Shown one piece after another: positions 37,751 to 46,808 of a stretch of DNA of 64,000 nt (within the stretch, counting starts at the first letter, position 1; each line of letters opens with the position of its first letter). This DNA is from Leucobacter aridicollis. Lineage in GTDB: Bacteria > Actinomycetota > Actinomycetes > Actinomycetales > Microbacteriaceae. The notes beneath the pieces are model-generated. The model did not search any database and was not told the DNA's origin. It worked only from the letters and a program-made list of their open reading frames with translations. The DNA lies in the NCBI RefSeq assembly GCF_013409595.1, contig NZ_JACCBD010000001.1, positions 1,488,001 to 1,552,000 on the forward strand. Direction: 5' to 3'. A program made the position numbers and the translations under genes.

Positions 37751-39382
37751 ATGACAGGTTCACTCCCGGCGGGAATCGCTGACTTTCGTGACGGCACCGA
37801 GCCGACCGACCCGTGGGTGGCGGGGGAGCCGCTCCCGGAAGCGCTGGCCGTCGTGCCGGCGAACCCGGACTGGCCCGAGCGGGCTCGCCTCCTGGGTGAT
37901 GCGATCCTCGCGGCCGTCGGAGATGCGGCGGTATCGCTCGAGCACGTCGGGTCCACTGCGGTGCCCGGACTGCCGGCGAAGGACGTCATCGATCTCGACC
38001 TCATCGTCCTCGACCCGGACGATGAAGCGGGCTACGTCCCCGCGCTCACCGCACTTGGCTACCGGCACACGGTGCGCGAGCCAGCACTCGATGGGCACCG
38101 CATGCTCCGGCTCGACGATCCCCGCGTGAACCTGCACGTGTTTGCGCCGGGGACTGCGGAGCCCGCACGCCACATCCTCTTTCGCGACTGGCTTCGTGCC
38201 AACCCGGACGACGCGAAGCGGTACGCGGAAGCCAAGACCGCTGCCGCTGAGGGCGCACCGCAGACCGCGATGGCCTACAACCGCAGGAAACACGCGACAG
38301 TCCGTGAGATTTATGCGCGAGCGTTCGCTGCGGCCGGAGTCCCGCTTGGAGATCGTGCGCTCGCCCCGACCACGCTTCCGGAATTGCCGAGGACGGCTGG
38401 CGGTGAACCGCTCAACTGGCGCCCCGCGACCGACGCCGACGCTGAGGCGATCTGGGAGCTGTTTCGCGTGGCTGGCAACGTCGACCATCCGCACGAACTG
38501 TACGGGCTAGATCTCGTGAAGCTCTGGCTCACGGGGGACCGCTTCACGTTCGCCACGGATACGGTGCTGGCGTTCTCTCAGGCGGGCGCCCTTGTCGCGT
38601 TCGGAGAGGCGAAGCTCGACGACGACTGGCGTGATCAGGTTGACGTGTTCATCGATGGCGTTGTGCACCCTGAATGGCGTGGTCTCGGCATCGGGAGCGC
38701 GATGCTGGCGTGGCAGGAGGCGCGAGGCAGGCAGCTCCTCGGCGGCGTCGAGGCCGGGCTTCCCGGGATGCTGAGCTTCGGCGCGCGTGAGGCGAACACC
38801 GACATTCTGGCGCTCGCGGCGGACGCCGGATACCTCCCGGTGCGATGGTGGATGGAGTTGGGCAGGCCGCTCGCCGACGAGATCGCCGTCAGGGACCTTC
38901 CGGCGGGAGTTGAATTGCGGACCTTCGCTCCGGAACTCTCCGAGTCCACGCGCCTCGCAGTGAACGACGCCTTTCGCGATCACTGGGGGTCCCGCCCCAT
39001 GACCGAGCGTGAGTGGACCGACGAACTCGAGCTTGACGAGTTCTCACCCGAGCTCTCGCGCGTGCTCGTCACTGATTCCGGCGAGAGTGATGGCCAGGTA
39101 CGCGTCGTTGCGGCCGTGCTCACCGAAGTGAACGAGGACGAGTGGGCGCTAAATGGCGGCCCCTTCGGGTACATGTCGACGATCGGCGTCGTACGGGAGT
39201 GGCGCGGCAAGGGGCTATCCTCCGCGGTGATCTCCGCGGCGCTCGAAGCGTATCGAAAAGCCGGGTTCGTGAACGCGCTGCTCGACGTCGACTCGGCGAA
39301 CCCGAGTGGTGCTCTCGGAATGTACGAGCGACTCGGGTTTCAGGCGCGAGACCGCTCGGTGACGCTCGCGAAGTGGGTGTGA
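37751..39382 (+). CDS. GrpB-GNAT-GNAT fusion protein
   Basis: A 543-residue three-domain protein. Residues about 30-198 are a GrpB/UPF0157 nucleotidyltransferase-like domain (SLEHVGSTAVPGLPAKDVIDLDL, then DDPRVNLHVFAPG and YNRRKHATVREIY). Residues about 215-365 are a first GNAT acetyltransferase domain with VHPEWRGLGIGSAMLAW, and about 370-543 a second, with IGVVREWRGKGLSSAVISAAL. Both GNAT domains keep the acetyl-CoA pyrophosphate loop. The substrate is unknown; tandem GNAT proteins often modify antibiotics or small amines. GAGGAGTAAGGA precedes the ATG. Stand-alone neighbours give no further clue. Confidence 0.88.
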   Translation: MTGSLPAGIADFRDGTEPTDPWVAGEPLPEALAVVPANPDWPERARLLGDAILAAVGDAAVSLEHVGSTAVPGLPAKDVIDLDLIVLDPDDEAGYVPALTALGYRHTVREPALDGHRMLRLDDPRVNLHVFAPGTAEPARHILFRDWLRANPDDAKRYAEAKTAAAEGAPQTAMAYNRRKHATVREIYARAFAAAGVPLGDRALAPTTLPELPRTAGGEPLNWRPATDADAEAIWELFRVAGNVDHPHELYGLDLVKLWLTGDRFTFATDTVLAFSQAGALVAFGEAKLDDDWRDQVDVFIDGVVHPEWRGLGIGSAMLAWQEARGRQLLGGVEAGLPGMLSFGAREANTDILALAADAGYLPVRWWMELGRPLADEIAVRDLPAGVELRTFAPELSESTRLAVNDAFRDHWGSRPMTEREWTDELELDEFSPELSRVLVTDSGESDGQVRVVAAVLTEVNEDEWALNGGPFGYMSTIGVVREWRGKGLSSAVISAALEAYRKAGFVNALLDVDSANPSGALGMYERLGFQARDRSVTLAKWV

Positions 39383-39419
39383 TCCCAACGGCAGAGGCAC
39401 TCGGCAGGCGCCCCCGCCG

Positions 39420-40520
39420 TTAGGGCAGCAGCGCCCCGATCGAGATCATCAGGCTGTACGCCATGATGATGATCAGCGAGAACCTGAACATGCGGCGCGC
39501 CCAGGCGTTGTCGTCCTTCGCGCTGAACCCCTGGATGCCAATGACGATCCACCAGAGGCCGAGCACGCCCATGACGGCCGCGTACACCCAGCCGGTGTAG
39601 CCGAGCGGGGTGAGGGCGACTGAGGCGACCACGTACGCGATCGTGTAGAGCAGGATCTGGATCTTCGCCGCCGGGATGCCGTGCACCACGGTGATGACTG
39701 GCACGCCGGCGCGCGCGTACTCGTCGCGGCGGTAGACGGCGATGGAGTAGAACTCGGGCATCTGCCAGAAGAAGATCGCGAGGAACGTCAGAATGGCTGC
39801 GGCGTCGACCGCCCCGGTGACGGCGACGTAGCCGGCGAAGATCGGTGCGGCGCCCGAGATGCTCCCGACGAGCGTGCCGTGCACGCTCATCCGCTTCGAG
39901 AGCATGCCGTAGAGCACCACGTACGTGAAGAACCCGGCGAGGCCGGTGACGACGACGAGCCAATTCGTCCAGGCGATGAGGATCGCGTTGCCGAGCACGA
40001 ACAGCACGACCGAGAAGATCACGGCGTTGCGCACGCTGATGCTGCCAGACACCGTCGCACGCTTCTTCGTGCGTTCCATGCGGTCATCGATATCGCGGTC
40101 GAGCACGTTGTTCAGCACGCAGGCTGCGGCGATCACGAAGGTCGTGCCGACGATCGTCGCGAGGAAGAGGAACACGTCGAACGCGCCGGCGACACCGGCG
40201 GCGAGCAGGAAGCCTGCCGCTGCCGTGAGCACGTTGCCGTAGAGCACGCCCGGCTTCGTCAGCGAGTAGTAGCGGGTGAAGGTGGCACGCAGGGTATCGC
40301 CGTCGGCGCGCGACGCGATCTTCGCGTCCGTGCCCCGGCTGCGCTCGGAGAACACGGCCGCATCAGCAAGCTCGGCGAACTCGGGAGCGATCTCGCTCTC
40401 GCGTGCTGCCGTCTCGCGATGCCCCTTCGGCGTCTCGTGACTACTCGGGACCTGCTGGTCGTCCTCAGGGATCCCACTTGCGGGCATACGAATCTGGCCT
40501 TTCTCAAGCCCGTGCGCCAT
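39420..40520 (-). CDS. ctaB: protoheme IX farnesyltransferase (heme o synthase) CtaB
   Basis: CtaB adds a farnesyl group to heme b to make heme o for cytochrome oxidases. The UbiA-type membrane protein has about eight to nine helices after an N-terminal cytoplasmic extension of about 85 residues. YYSLTKPGVLYGN, the Mg-prenyl-diphosphate site NNVLDRDIDDRMERTKKR and the C-terminal YTGWVYA region are intact. The ATG at 40520 follows GGAG closely; ATG 40487, with AGAAAGG upstream, is an alternative start. No cox genes lie nearby. It is divergent from the SNF2 gene and converges on the GNAT fusion gene. Confidence 0.93.
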   Translation of the reverse strand: MAHGLEKGQIRMPASGIPEDDQQVPSSHETPKGHRETAARESEIAPEFAELADAAVFSERSRGTDAKIASRADGDTLRATFTRYYSLTKPGVLYGNVLTAAAGFLLAAGVAGAFDVFLFLATIVGTTFVIAAACVLNNVLDRDIDDRMERTKKRATVSGSISVRNAVIFSVVLFVLGNAILIAWTNWLVVVTGLAGFFTYVVLYGMLSKRMSVHGTLVGSISGAAPIFAGYVAVTGAVDAAAILTFLAIFFWQMPEFYSIAVYRRDEYARAGVPVITVVHGIPAAKIQILLYTIAYVVASVALTPLGYTGWVYAAVMGVLGLWWIVIGIQGFSAKDDNAWARRMFRFSLIIIMAYSLMISIGALLP

Positions 40521-40703
40521 TTGGCTCCGGCTTGCCGCCTGCTGTGCGGCGTGTCTGCAGCGCTGGCGGTGCCAGACGCCGTAGCCGATAGGCCGCAGAC
40601 TTCACCCTTCAAATATATCGTGTCTTCGATGAGCGCAAGGTCAACGGGCGCGTACCCGGCCGTCGATCGCCTCGCCCCGCCGGGAATTGTCGGCGGGGCA
40701 GCA

Positions 40704-40709
40704 TAGCAT
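40704..40709 (+). promoter_or_regulatory. -10 element of the SNF2 helicase gene
   Basis: TAGCAT lies 10 nt before the ATG at 40720, giving an almost leaderless mRNA that retains GGGAGG directly before the start. The 199-bp gap to ctaB also has a minus-strand TATATT near 40612-40617 that may be the ctaB -10. Confidence 0.35.
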
Positions 40710-40719
40710 TGAGGGAGGT

Positions 40720-43700
40720 ATGGAAGATCCAGCAGCAGGGGAGCCCCGGCCCGCGCAGCGCGGCCCGGACGCTGTCTGGCGTCTGCAGGTCGGCGGGCTC
40801 CTCGGGCGCGGCTCCGGTGTCGCGGCTGACGGACCGTATGCGCAGCTCGGGCTCCAGTTCGAGGTCCGTGAGATGATCCCGCGCTCCGCCGACAACTGGA
40901 ACGGGCCACTCTCTCGCTCCGTGAAGCCGGGGCAGGATGCGGGAAGCGGCGTGTTCCAGCTCGGGGTTCGCCCGGCGATCCGCACCGAGCGCGGATGGGC
41001 GCGGGGCACGCTCACCTGGGCGAATATCGGTCATCACGGGAGTCGCCTGAACCTCGACCCCGCCCAGCAGCGCTGGTTCCGCCAGCTGCACGCGCTGCAC
41101 CGGGCCGGGGAGACAGTCGCGGTGGGGAAGGATCCTGATTGGGTGTTCCTCGAGGAGTACCTGAGCCCGGCGCTGTGGACCCTGCTGCGCCAGGCCGAGA
41201 CGCTCGGGATCGCGCTCGTCGTCGCCGGAAAACACGCGGCGGTGCGGCGCCACGAGCGGGCGGCGTTGTGGCTCGACACCGTGCAGGCCGGTGATGGCGG
41301 CGTCGCGCTCACGCCACGTCTCGAACTCGACGGTGCGGAGGTGCCGTTCGTCAACACCGGAGCCGTGGGCGACCACGGCGTGTACATCGCCGGCCGCGGG
41401 CGCGACCGGTCGATCCACCTTGCGCCACTCGAGACCGAGATGACGGCCGCCGAGGCGGCGCTCCTCGCCGGAACGCTTGAGCCGGGCGGGCTCACGATTC
41501 CCGCGACCGAGCGCGCCCAGTTCCTCGCCGAAGGCGTGCCCGAACTGCAGGCCGAGTTCGCCGTGGCGAGTAGTGACGGGTCGGTGGCGCTACCCGATCC
41601 TGATCGAGTGCGGCTCCTCCTCACCGCCGCGTGGCGCGAAGGGCACCGACTGCGGCTCACCTGGAGCGACGAGGGCGCCGGTCGGCGGCGCGGCGACGCG
41701 CGGCAGGTCACGCTCGAGCAGGCGCTGCCCGACGAGATTCTCGCGGACGAGCTGTTCCCCGCAGCCTGGCGCGGGGAGGCGCCCGATGGCGTCGACGCCG
41801 AGGTCCAGCGCGGCCTGCCCGGGCCGCTGGAGCTCAGGGGCGTGGCGGCGGCCGAGTTCCTCACGAAGGTCGTTCCGATGCTCGAACGCGCGCCGGGGAT
41901 CACGGTGCGAACGTCAGGGGCGATCCCTGAGTACCGAGAACTCACGGGCGTCCCGCATCTCAAGGTGACGATGATCCCGAGCGAGCGAGAGGACTGGTTC
42001 GACCTCGGCGTGCTCGTCACCATCGAAGGGCGGACCGTGCCGTTTGGGCCGCTCTTTCGAGCGCTCGCGACCGGGCGAACGAAGCTCAAGCTCGTCGACA
42101 ACACGTATCTGCATCTCAACCATCCCGCCTTCGCGCCGCTCGCTGCCCTCATCGCGGAGGGGCAAGACCTGGACGAGTGGGAGACAGGTCCGCGGATACC
42201 GAAGCATCAGGTGCCGATGTGGGCGGACTTTGAGGACCTCGCCGACGAGTCGGAGGCCGCGGTGGAATGGCGGTCGCTCGTGCGCGAGATCGGGGCCGCT
42301 CGACCAACGCCGGTGCCGCTCCCTGCTGGCATCACGGCCGAGCTGCGGTCGTACCAGCGGGAGGGGTTTGACTGGCTTGCGTTCCTTTGGCGCAACAGGC
42401 TGGGCGGAATCCTGGCCGACGACATGGGGCTCGGAAAGACGCTTCAGTGCCTCGCGCTGATCGTGCACGCCAAGGGCGGCGAACACGGCGGTTCGGGCGA
42501 GGCCAGCGAGGCCGGCGAGGCCGGCGAGGCCAGCGAGGCCATGGAGACCGTGGAGGCCGTGGAGGCCGTGGAGGCCGTGGAAGCCGTGGAAGAGGGGCAG
42601 CGATCTGAGCTGAGGCCCGAACGGCGGCCGTTCCTCGTGGTCGCGCCCACGTCAGTGATGAGTAATTGGGCGGCCGAGGCGGCGCGGTTTGCGCCTGGCC
42701 TGCGTGTTCGCGTGCGCGCTGCGACGGAGGCCGCGAGCGGCCGCACGGTCCGAGACGATGCCGCGGAGGCTGACCTCATCGTGACGAGCTATGCCCTGTT
42801 CCGGCTCGACAATGCGAGCTACCGGGCCGTCGCCGAGGACCCGGAACTCGGGATCGCGGGCCTCATTCTCGATGAGGCACAGTTCGTGAAGAACGCGGCG
42901 GCCCAAGGCAACGAGCTCGCCGAGTCTCTGCCGGTGCGGTGGAAGCTCGCAGTGACGGGCACCCCCATCGAGAATTCGCTCCGGGAACTCCACGCGCTGA
43001 CGAAGATCGTCGCGCCCGGGCTGTTCCCGTCCGCGCGCCGGTTCGAGGAGGACTACGTGCGTGCGATCGAGCAGCCGGCCCCGGGAAACTCCGTCGGAAC
43101 AGGCGCCGGGAGTGGCCCGAAGCTGCAACGTGAGCTCCGTGAGCGGCGCACGAAGGAACTACGGCGCCGGATTCGACCGTTCATCCTCCGGCGTACGAAG
43201 GCGAGCGTCGCCGCCGAACTCCCCGAGAAGCAAGAGCAAATCCTCGAGATCGAGCTCGATGCCCGCCACCGGGCGCTGTACGACGCGTTCTTGCAGCGCG
43301 AGCGGCAAAAACTGTTTGGGCTGATGGAAGATCTCGACCGTAGCCGGTTCACGTTCTTCCGGTCGCTCACCCTGCTGCGCATGCTCGCGCTCGATGCGAC
43401 GCTCATCGACGAGCAGTACGCCGAGATCCCCTCCGCAAAGCTTGAGGCGCTCGGGGAACACGTGCGCGCGCTCGCGGCGGAGGGGCGGCGCACGCTCGTC
43501 TTCAGCCAGTTCACCTCGTTTCTCGAACGTGCGGCCGTGCATCTTGCGGGCGAGGGGATTCGCACGGTCACGCTCGACGGGGGCACGAGGAACCGGGACG
43601 CCGTCATCGACCGCTTCCGAGACGGCGCGGCCGACGTATTCCTTATCAGTCTGAAGGCTGGCGGTGTCGGGCTGAACCTGACCGAGGCCGATACCGTGTT

Positions 43701-43935
43701 CCTGTTGGACCCGTGGTGGAATCCGGCGAGCGAGGCTCAGGCAATCGACCGCACGCACCGGATCGGTCAGGACAAGCCGGTGAACGTGGTGCGCATGATC
43801 GCGCTCGGCACGATCGAGGAGAAGGTGCTGGAGCTGCAGCGCCGCAAGCGGGCCCTGTTCGATGCCGTCATTGACGATGAAGAGCTGTTCTCGAAGTCGC
43901 TAACCGAGGACGACATGCGGGATCTCCTTGCCTGA
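40720..43935 (+). CDS. SNF2-family DEAD/DEAH-box helicase
   Basis: A 1071-residue Swi2/Snf2 ATPase that likely remodels protein-DNA contacts in repair or transcription. Residues 1-535 are the N-terminal region of bacterial SNF2 proteins. The helicase core has DDMGLGKTLQ (Walker A), VVAPTSVMSNW, LILDEAQFVKN (motif II), VTGTPIENSLRELH, and in the second lobe VFSQFTSFLERAA, ISLKAGGVGLNLTEADTV, LLDPWWNPASEAQAIDRTHRIGQ. A Glu/Ala/Val repeat (about residues 594-625) is inserted between motifs I and Ia. ATG 40720 is preferred to the TTG at 40687 because of the GGGAGG and -10 positions. Its GGC-rich repeat and Glu tract are unlike neighbouring genes. Confidence 0.9.
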   Translation: MEDPAAGEPRPAQRGPDAVWRLQVGGLLGRGSGVAADGPYAQLGLQFEVREMIPRSADNWNGPLSRSVKPGQDAGSGVFQLGVRPAIRTERGWARGTLTWANIGHHGSRLNLDPAQQRWFRQLHALHRAGETVAVGKDPDWVFLEEYLSPALWTLLRQAETLGIALVVAGKHAAVRRHERAALWLDTVQAGDGGVALTPRLELDGAEVPFVNTGAVGDHGVYIAGRGRDRSIHLAPLETEMTAAEAALLAGTLEPGGLTIPATERAQFLAEGVPELQAEFAVASSDGSVALPDPDRVRLLLTAAWREGHRLRLTWSDEGAGRRRGDARQVTLEQALPDEILADELFPAAWRGEAPDGVDAEVQRGLPGPLELRGVAAAEFLTKVVPMLERAPGITVRTSGAIPEYRELTGVPHLKVTMIPSEREDWFDLGVLVTIEGRTVPFGPLFRALATGRTKLKLVDNTYLHLNHPAFAPLAALIAEGQDLDEWETGPRIPKHQVPMWADFEDLADESEAAVEWRSLVREIGAARPTPVPLPAGITAELRSYQREGFDWLAFLWRNRLGGILADDMGLGKTLQCLALIVHAKGGEHGGSGEASEAGEAGEASEAMETVEAVEAVEAVEAVEEGQRSELRPERRPFLVVAPTSVMSNWAAEAARFAPGLRVRVRAATEAASGRTVRDDAAEADLIVTSYALFRLDNASYRAVAEDPELGIAGLILDEAQFVKNAAAQGNELAESLPVRWKLAVTGTPIENSLRELHALTKIVAPGLFPSARRFEEDYVRAIEQPAPGNSVGTGAGSGPKLQRELRERRTKELRRRIRPFILRRTKASVAAELPEKQEQILEIELDARHRALYDAFLQRERQKLFGLMEDLDRSRFTFFRSLTLLRMLALDATLIDEQYAEIPSAKLEALGEHVRALAAEGRRTLVFSQFTSFLERAAVHLAGEGIRTVTLDGGTRNRDAVIDRFRDGAADVFLISLKAGGVGLNLTEADTVFLLDPWWNPASEAQAIDRTHRIGQDKPVNVVRMIALGTIEEKVLELQRRKRALFDAVIDDEELFSKSLTEDDMRDLLA
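42499..42594 (+). repeat. in-frame Glu-Ala/Val tandem repeat in the SNF2 gene
   Basis: Four to five 9-nt units GAGGCC(A/G)GC are followed by nine-nt GTGGAGGCC units, coding GEASEAGEA then VEAVEAVEA repeats. It sits in a loop between helicase motifs I and Ia, where most SNF2 proteins have only a few residues. Confidence 0.85.
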
Positions 43936-43999
43936 GCTGACCTGAGCTGGGCTGAGCCGGGCTGAGCCGGGCTAGGCTGGGCTGGGCTGTGCCGGGGTG
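43936..43999. repeat. GCTGAGCCGG-type tandem repeats between two convergent genes
   Basis: The gap between the SNF2 and HNH genes consists of near-identical decamers (GCTGAGCCGG and GCTGGGCTGG variants). No hairpin with a T-run is seen, so termination here is not evident. Confidence 0.6.
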
Positions 44000-45751
44000 T
44001 CACTGGCTTGGCTCGTTTGCAGTGCGCGCCCGGAATCTCACGCTGCTTGGCGGGCGCGAGGCGTGCTCGGCGCCCGTCGGGCTTGTCCAGACGAGCACCC
44101 CAGCGTCGTGTTGCGCGAGACGCCACCCCGTGTTGTGCTTGAGCACGTGGTGACCGCGGCAGAGCACTGCGAGGTTGTCGGTGCTCGTCGGCCCGCCGTG
44201 GGCCGCGGCAACCGTGTGGTCGATGTCGCAACGCGCGGCCGCCCTCCGGCAACCAGGCGCCCGGCAGTGCAGGTCGCGGGCGGTGATGAAGCGTCGCATC
44301 GTCGGCGTTGGTCGATAGCGTTTGACACTGATGACAGTGCCGCCCATAGTCACCTTCACGATGTCCCAGGCTTCTCCGTCTGCGGCCGCCCGCTCGGCAG
44401 CTTCCGTTGCCGCCGCTCCGCTGATGGGGCCGTAGCCGACGAGCTCGGCCACGCCGCCAACACGTGTGTCGGCAGGCGCCGGGCGTGAGCCTTGGCCCGG
44501 CGACGTCTGCGTGGGGGTGAGTATGGGTGTGGATCTGTCTGTGACTCTGGTTGTGGCCGTGTGTGTGGTTCCAGGGCTGGGTTCGTTCGTGAAAAGCGGT
44601 TCGGGTAACTGATGCCCCGGGACGATGACGTGGACATGTGCGGATATGCCGCGACCCACCGGTGCGGAGCCTTCGCTCCCGAGCGGAATCTCGCCGGTGA
44701 GGAGGAGGTCCGCGAAGACATCGGCCTCGATCTGCGAACGAGTGCGGGTGCTGTCGGGAGCGGTCGGCGAGCCTTGGGGCGGCACAGTGCCCGCGTCGGC
44801 GTGCTTCGCGATCTGGGCGACGCGGTCCCGGATCGCGTAGGCCGCAGTCGCCGGAAGATATGCGGCAAACTCCGCCATCCCATCCGGCAGGTCGCGCACC
44901 TGCACGCAGCGGCGCTTGGCCGCGGCGTCGTGCTGTTCGTTCAGCGGCAAGTCTGCGAGTTCCAAAGCGATGCGATGCGCGATGGGCCGTAACCTGTTCG
45001 GGGTTTCGGTGCGGGCGTGCGGGATGAGCTCCCGTTCGTATGCGGCGCGGAGTTCGGACGCGTCTGCCGGGGGCAGCGACTGGAAGATAAGGCCTTCGTC
45101 GATAGCGACGTGAACGGATTGCAGGCCAACTCGCCCGGACGCGAGTTCGTCGAGAGTCGCCGGGTATGCATCGTGGGCGTGATGCGCCGTATGCATCAGC
45201 TTCTCCGCGCCGTACTCGCTGAGGCGGAGCCTGGCTGCAACCTCAAGTCGCAGGGAGCGGTGCTCCAGCTCCGCGTTTCGGCGACGTCCGGTCGCGCTCG
45301 ATATGCCGGGTGAATTCTCCCCGACACGCTTCGCCTTCGCGTCGGCGGGGTTCGTTGGCTGATCTGCCGGGCCCTGGGCGTTGGCCGGTGGCCGGGGGAG
45401 TGTCGCCTCGAGCGTCGCATCGAGTGTCGCGTGCCCGAACGTGCGGTGCATTACACGGCCAAGGGCTCGCAGCTGGTTGGCCTCTGCGCGCCGCGCAGTC
45501 GAGGCTGCGTCCTCCATTGCTTCGAGGTCAGCCAAGTCGGCGCGGTCGTCTGCGTCGAGCTGGATAGCGCTGCCTGGGCTGCCTGGCGCGCCTGGGCTGA
45601 CTGGCGCACCTGAGTGGGCTGAGTGGTCTGGGCTGCCTAGGCGGTCCGCCCCGTCAGGGGTGTCAGGGGTGTCAGGGATGTCAGGGATGTCAGGGATGTC
45701 AGGGATGTCAGGATCGTCGGGTGGGGGTTCTCCCCGTGCTGAAGTAAACAT
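44000..45751 (-). CDS. DUF222 / HNH endonuclease domain protein
   Basis: A 583-residue protein of the actinobacterial DUF222-HNH (13E12-like) family, often present in many copies per genome and linked with mobile or repeat DNA. DUF222 spans about residues 70-330. The HNH domain near the C-terminus has RDLHCRAPGCRRAAARCDIDH, then HTVAAAHGGPTSTDNLAVLCRGHHVLKH, with the metal and catalytic His and Cys residues. The N-terminus has a PDI/PDT tripeptide repeat (9-nt DNA units, 45652-45714) and a Gly/Pro/Ser stretch. ATG 45751 is used; an open extension to 45838 lacks support. Real DNA targets are unknown. Confidence 0.88.
   Translation of the reverse strand: MFTSARGEPPPDDPDIPDIPDIPDIPDTPDTPDGADRLGSPDHSAHSGAPVSPGAPGSPGSAIQLDADDRADLADLEAMEDAASTARRAEANQLRALGRVMHRTFGHATLDATLEATLPRPPANAQGPADQPTNPADAKAKRVGENSPGISSATGRRRNAELEHRSLRLEVAARLRLSEYGAEKLMHTAHHAHDAYPATLDELASGRVGLQSVHVAIDEGLIFQSLPPADASELRAAYERELIPHARTETPNRLRPIAHRIALELADLPLNEQHDAAAKRRCVQVRDLPDGMAEFAAYLPATAAYAIRDRVAQIAKHADAGTVPPQGSPTAPDSTRTRSQIEADVFADLLLTGEIPLGSEGSAPVGRGISAHVHVIVPGHQLPEPLFTNEPSPGTTHTATTRVTDRSTPILTPTQTSPGQGSRPAPADTRVGGVAELVGYGPISGAAATEAAERAAADGEAWDIVKVTMGGTVISVKRYRPTPTMRRFITARDLHCRAPGCRRAAARCDIDHTVAAAHGGPTSTDNLAVLCRGHHVLKHNTGWRLAQHDAGVLVWTSPTGAEHASRPPSSVRFRARTANEPSQ
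45652..45714 (-). repeat. 7 x 9-nt in-frame repeat (PDI/PDT) in the HNH gene
   Basis: Seven units of TGTCAGGGA or close variants on the plus strand, coding Pro-Asp-Ile or Pro-Asp-Thr on the minus strand near the N-terminus. Copy-number change keeps the frame. Confidence 0.85.
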
Positions 45752-45952
45752 AGTGCGAGTCAAACACCGATGACGATGCGGCAGAGGTTCTCCACAGGCT
45801 CTCCGGTGATTTGTCTCGCCAACGTCCGCTCGTCTCATCTGTGGACTACGCAGGCGGGGAGTCGCGTGAGCAAGCGGCTCTCAAAACGGGAGACCTTCTT
45901 GCCACTCACCGATACCGCACACGACGCCACCCAGCAGCAAAAGAATCATCAC

Positions 45953-45981
45953 TTGTCACTCTTCGTGTGGAAGCCTACGCT
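45953..45981 (+). promoter_or_regulatory. promoter of the P/Q-rich membrane protein gene
   Basis: TTGTCA (45953-45958), a 17-nt spacer and TACGCT (45976-45981). The start would be near 45988, about 55 nt before the ATG at 46043. The rest of the 291-bp gap to the HNH gene shows nothing else convincing. Confidence 0.6.
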
Positions 45982-46042
45982 GAAAGAGCAACCACGGAAG
46001 GGTGCAGGCCGCTGGCTCGCTCCCTGTGAGAAGGGAGTCGGC

Positions 46043-46792
46043 ATGGCAGCGAACCCGCCGAATGGCCAATGGGGGCAACCCGGGACCGACAGTTGGACGC
46101 CCGGCGGGGCTCCTAACGATGGTGCGCCGCCACAGGCAGCGCAGCAGTCGTGGCCGGCCTGGCAACAACAACCGCAACAGCAGCCGCAACACTTCGGCTC
46201 GCCGCCACCCCACCAACCCCCACCTTCGGGCCAGCGGCCGCAGCCACGCTCCCACGTTGGAGCGATCATCGCAGTGACGTTGGGAGCGATCCTGCTCCTC
46301 GGAGGGCTGCCGTTCGGCCTTGCCGTCGGGGGCATCGCGAGCGTGCCGCAAGCGTTCCGCATGCTCGACTCCATCACGGAGGTGACGCCGAGCGGCACGG
46401 TTACTGCAGCACGATCCGGCGACGCGTTCTACCTGCTCGCACAGGATGACGCGTCTGATGATGCGTTTCCGGCCGAGTGCTCGGCGACGGGCCCGTCGGG
46501 TGAGCGCCTGCACATACAAGGTGTGAATTCCGGCGCATTCAGCTCGGAGTATCGCGGAAATGACTACGTCTCCATCGCGATCGTGAGGGCCGACGGGCCG
46601 GGAGACATCCAGATCCAGTGTGTGAACGAGGGCGGGTCCATCGTCGCCGCGCCCGCGTTCAACTTCGTGAGCTTCTTCACGCCGTTCTTCTGGTGGACAA
46701 TCGGAGGGGTCGTCGCGACCGTGGCAGGCATCGTGCTCGTCGTGGTTGGGATCGTCCTGCTGGTTCGCCGCCCACGCGAGGTCGCGCGATAG
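46043..46792 (+). CDS. proline/glutamine-rich membrane protein
   Basis: A 249-residue protein whose start at ATG 46043 is set by AAGGGAG upstream; the open extension from 45770 is not supported. Residues 1-72 are rich in Pro, Gln, Gly and Trp (GQPGTDSWTPGGAPN, QQPQQQPQHFGSPPPHQPP), typical of cytoplasmic disordered heads. Two hydrophobic helices (about 73-97 and 213-240) enclose an extracytoplasmic domain of about 115 residues with two cysteines. I do not recognise a function. Its stop lies 16 nt upstream of the SecA2 start, so the pair may be co-transcribed. Confidence 0.75.
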   Translation: MAANPPNGQWGQPGTDSWTPGGAPNDGAPPQAAQQSWPAWQQQPQQQPQHFGSPPPHQPPPSGQRPQPRSHVGAIIAVTLGAILLLGGLPFGLAVGGIASVPQAFRMLDSITEVTPSGTVTAARSGDAFYLLAQDDASDDAFPAECSATGPSGERLHIQGVNSGAFSSEYRGNDYVSIAIVRADGPGDIQIQCVNEGGSIVAAPAFNFVSFFTPFFWWTIGGVVATVAGIVLVVVGIVLLVRRPREVAR

Positions 46793-46808
46793 CGAGGCGC
46801 GCAGCATC

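Noticed and set aside
44000..45838. DUF222/HNH protein as part of a mobile element
   Set aside because: No inverted repeats, recombinase or target duplication is seen around it; these genes are common chromosomal families in actinobacteria.
45770..46042. N-terminal extension of the P/Q-rich membrane protein
   Set aside because: It covers a good promoter at 45953-45981 and lacks a ribosome-binding site.
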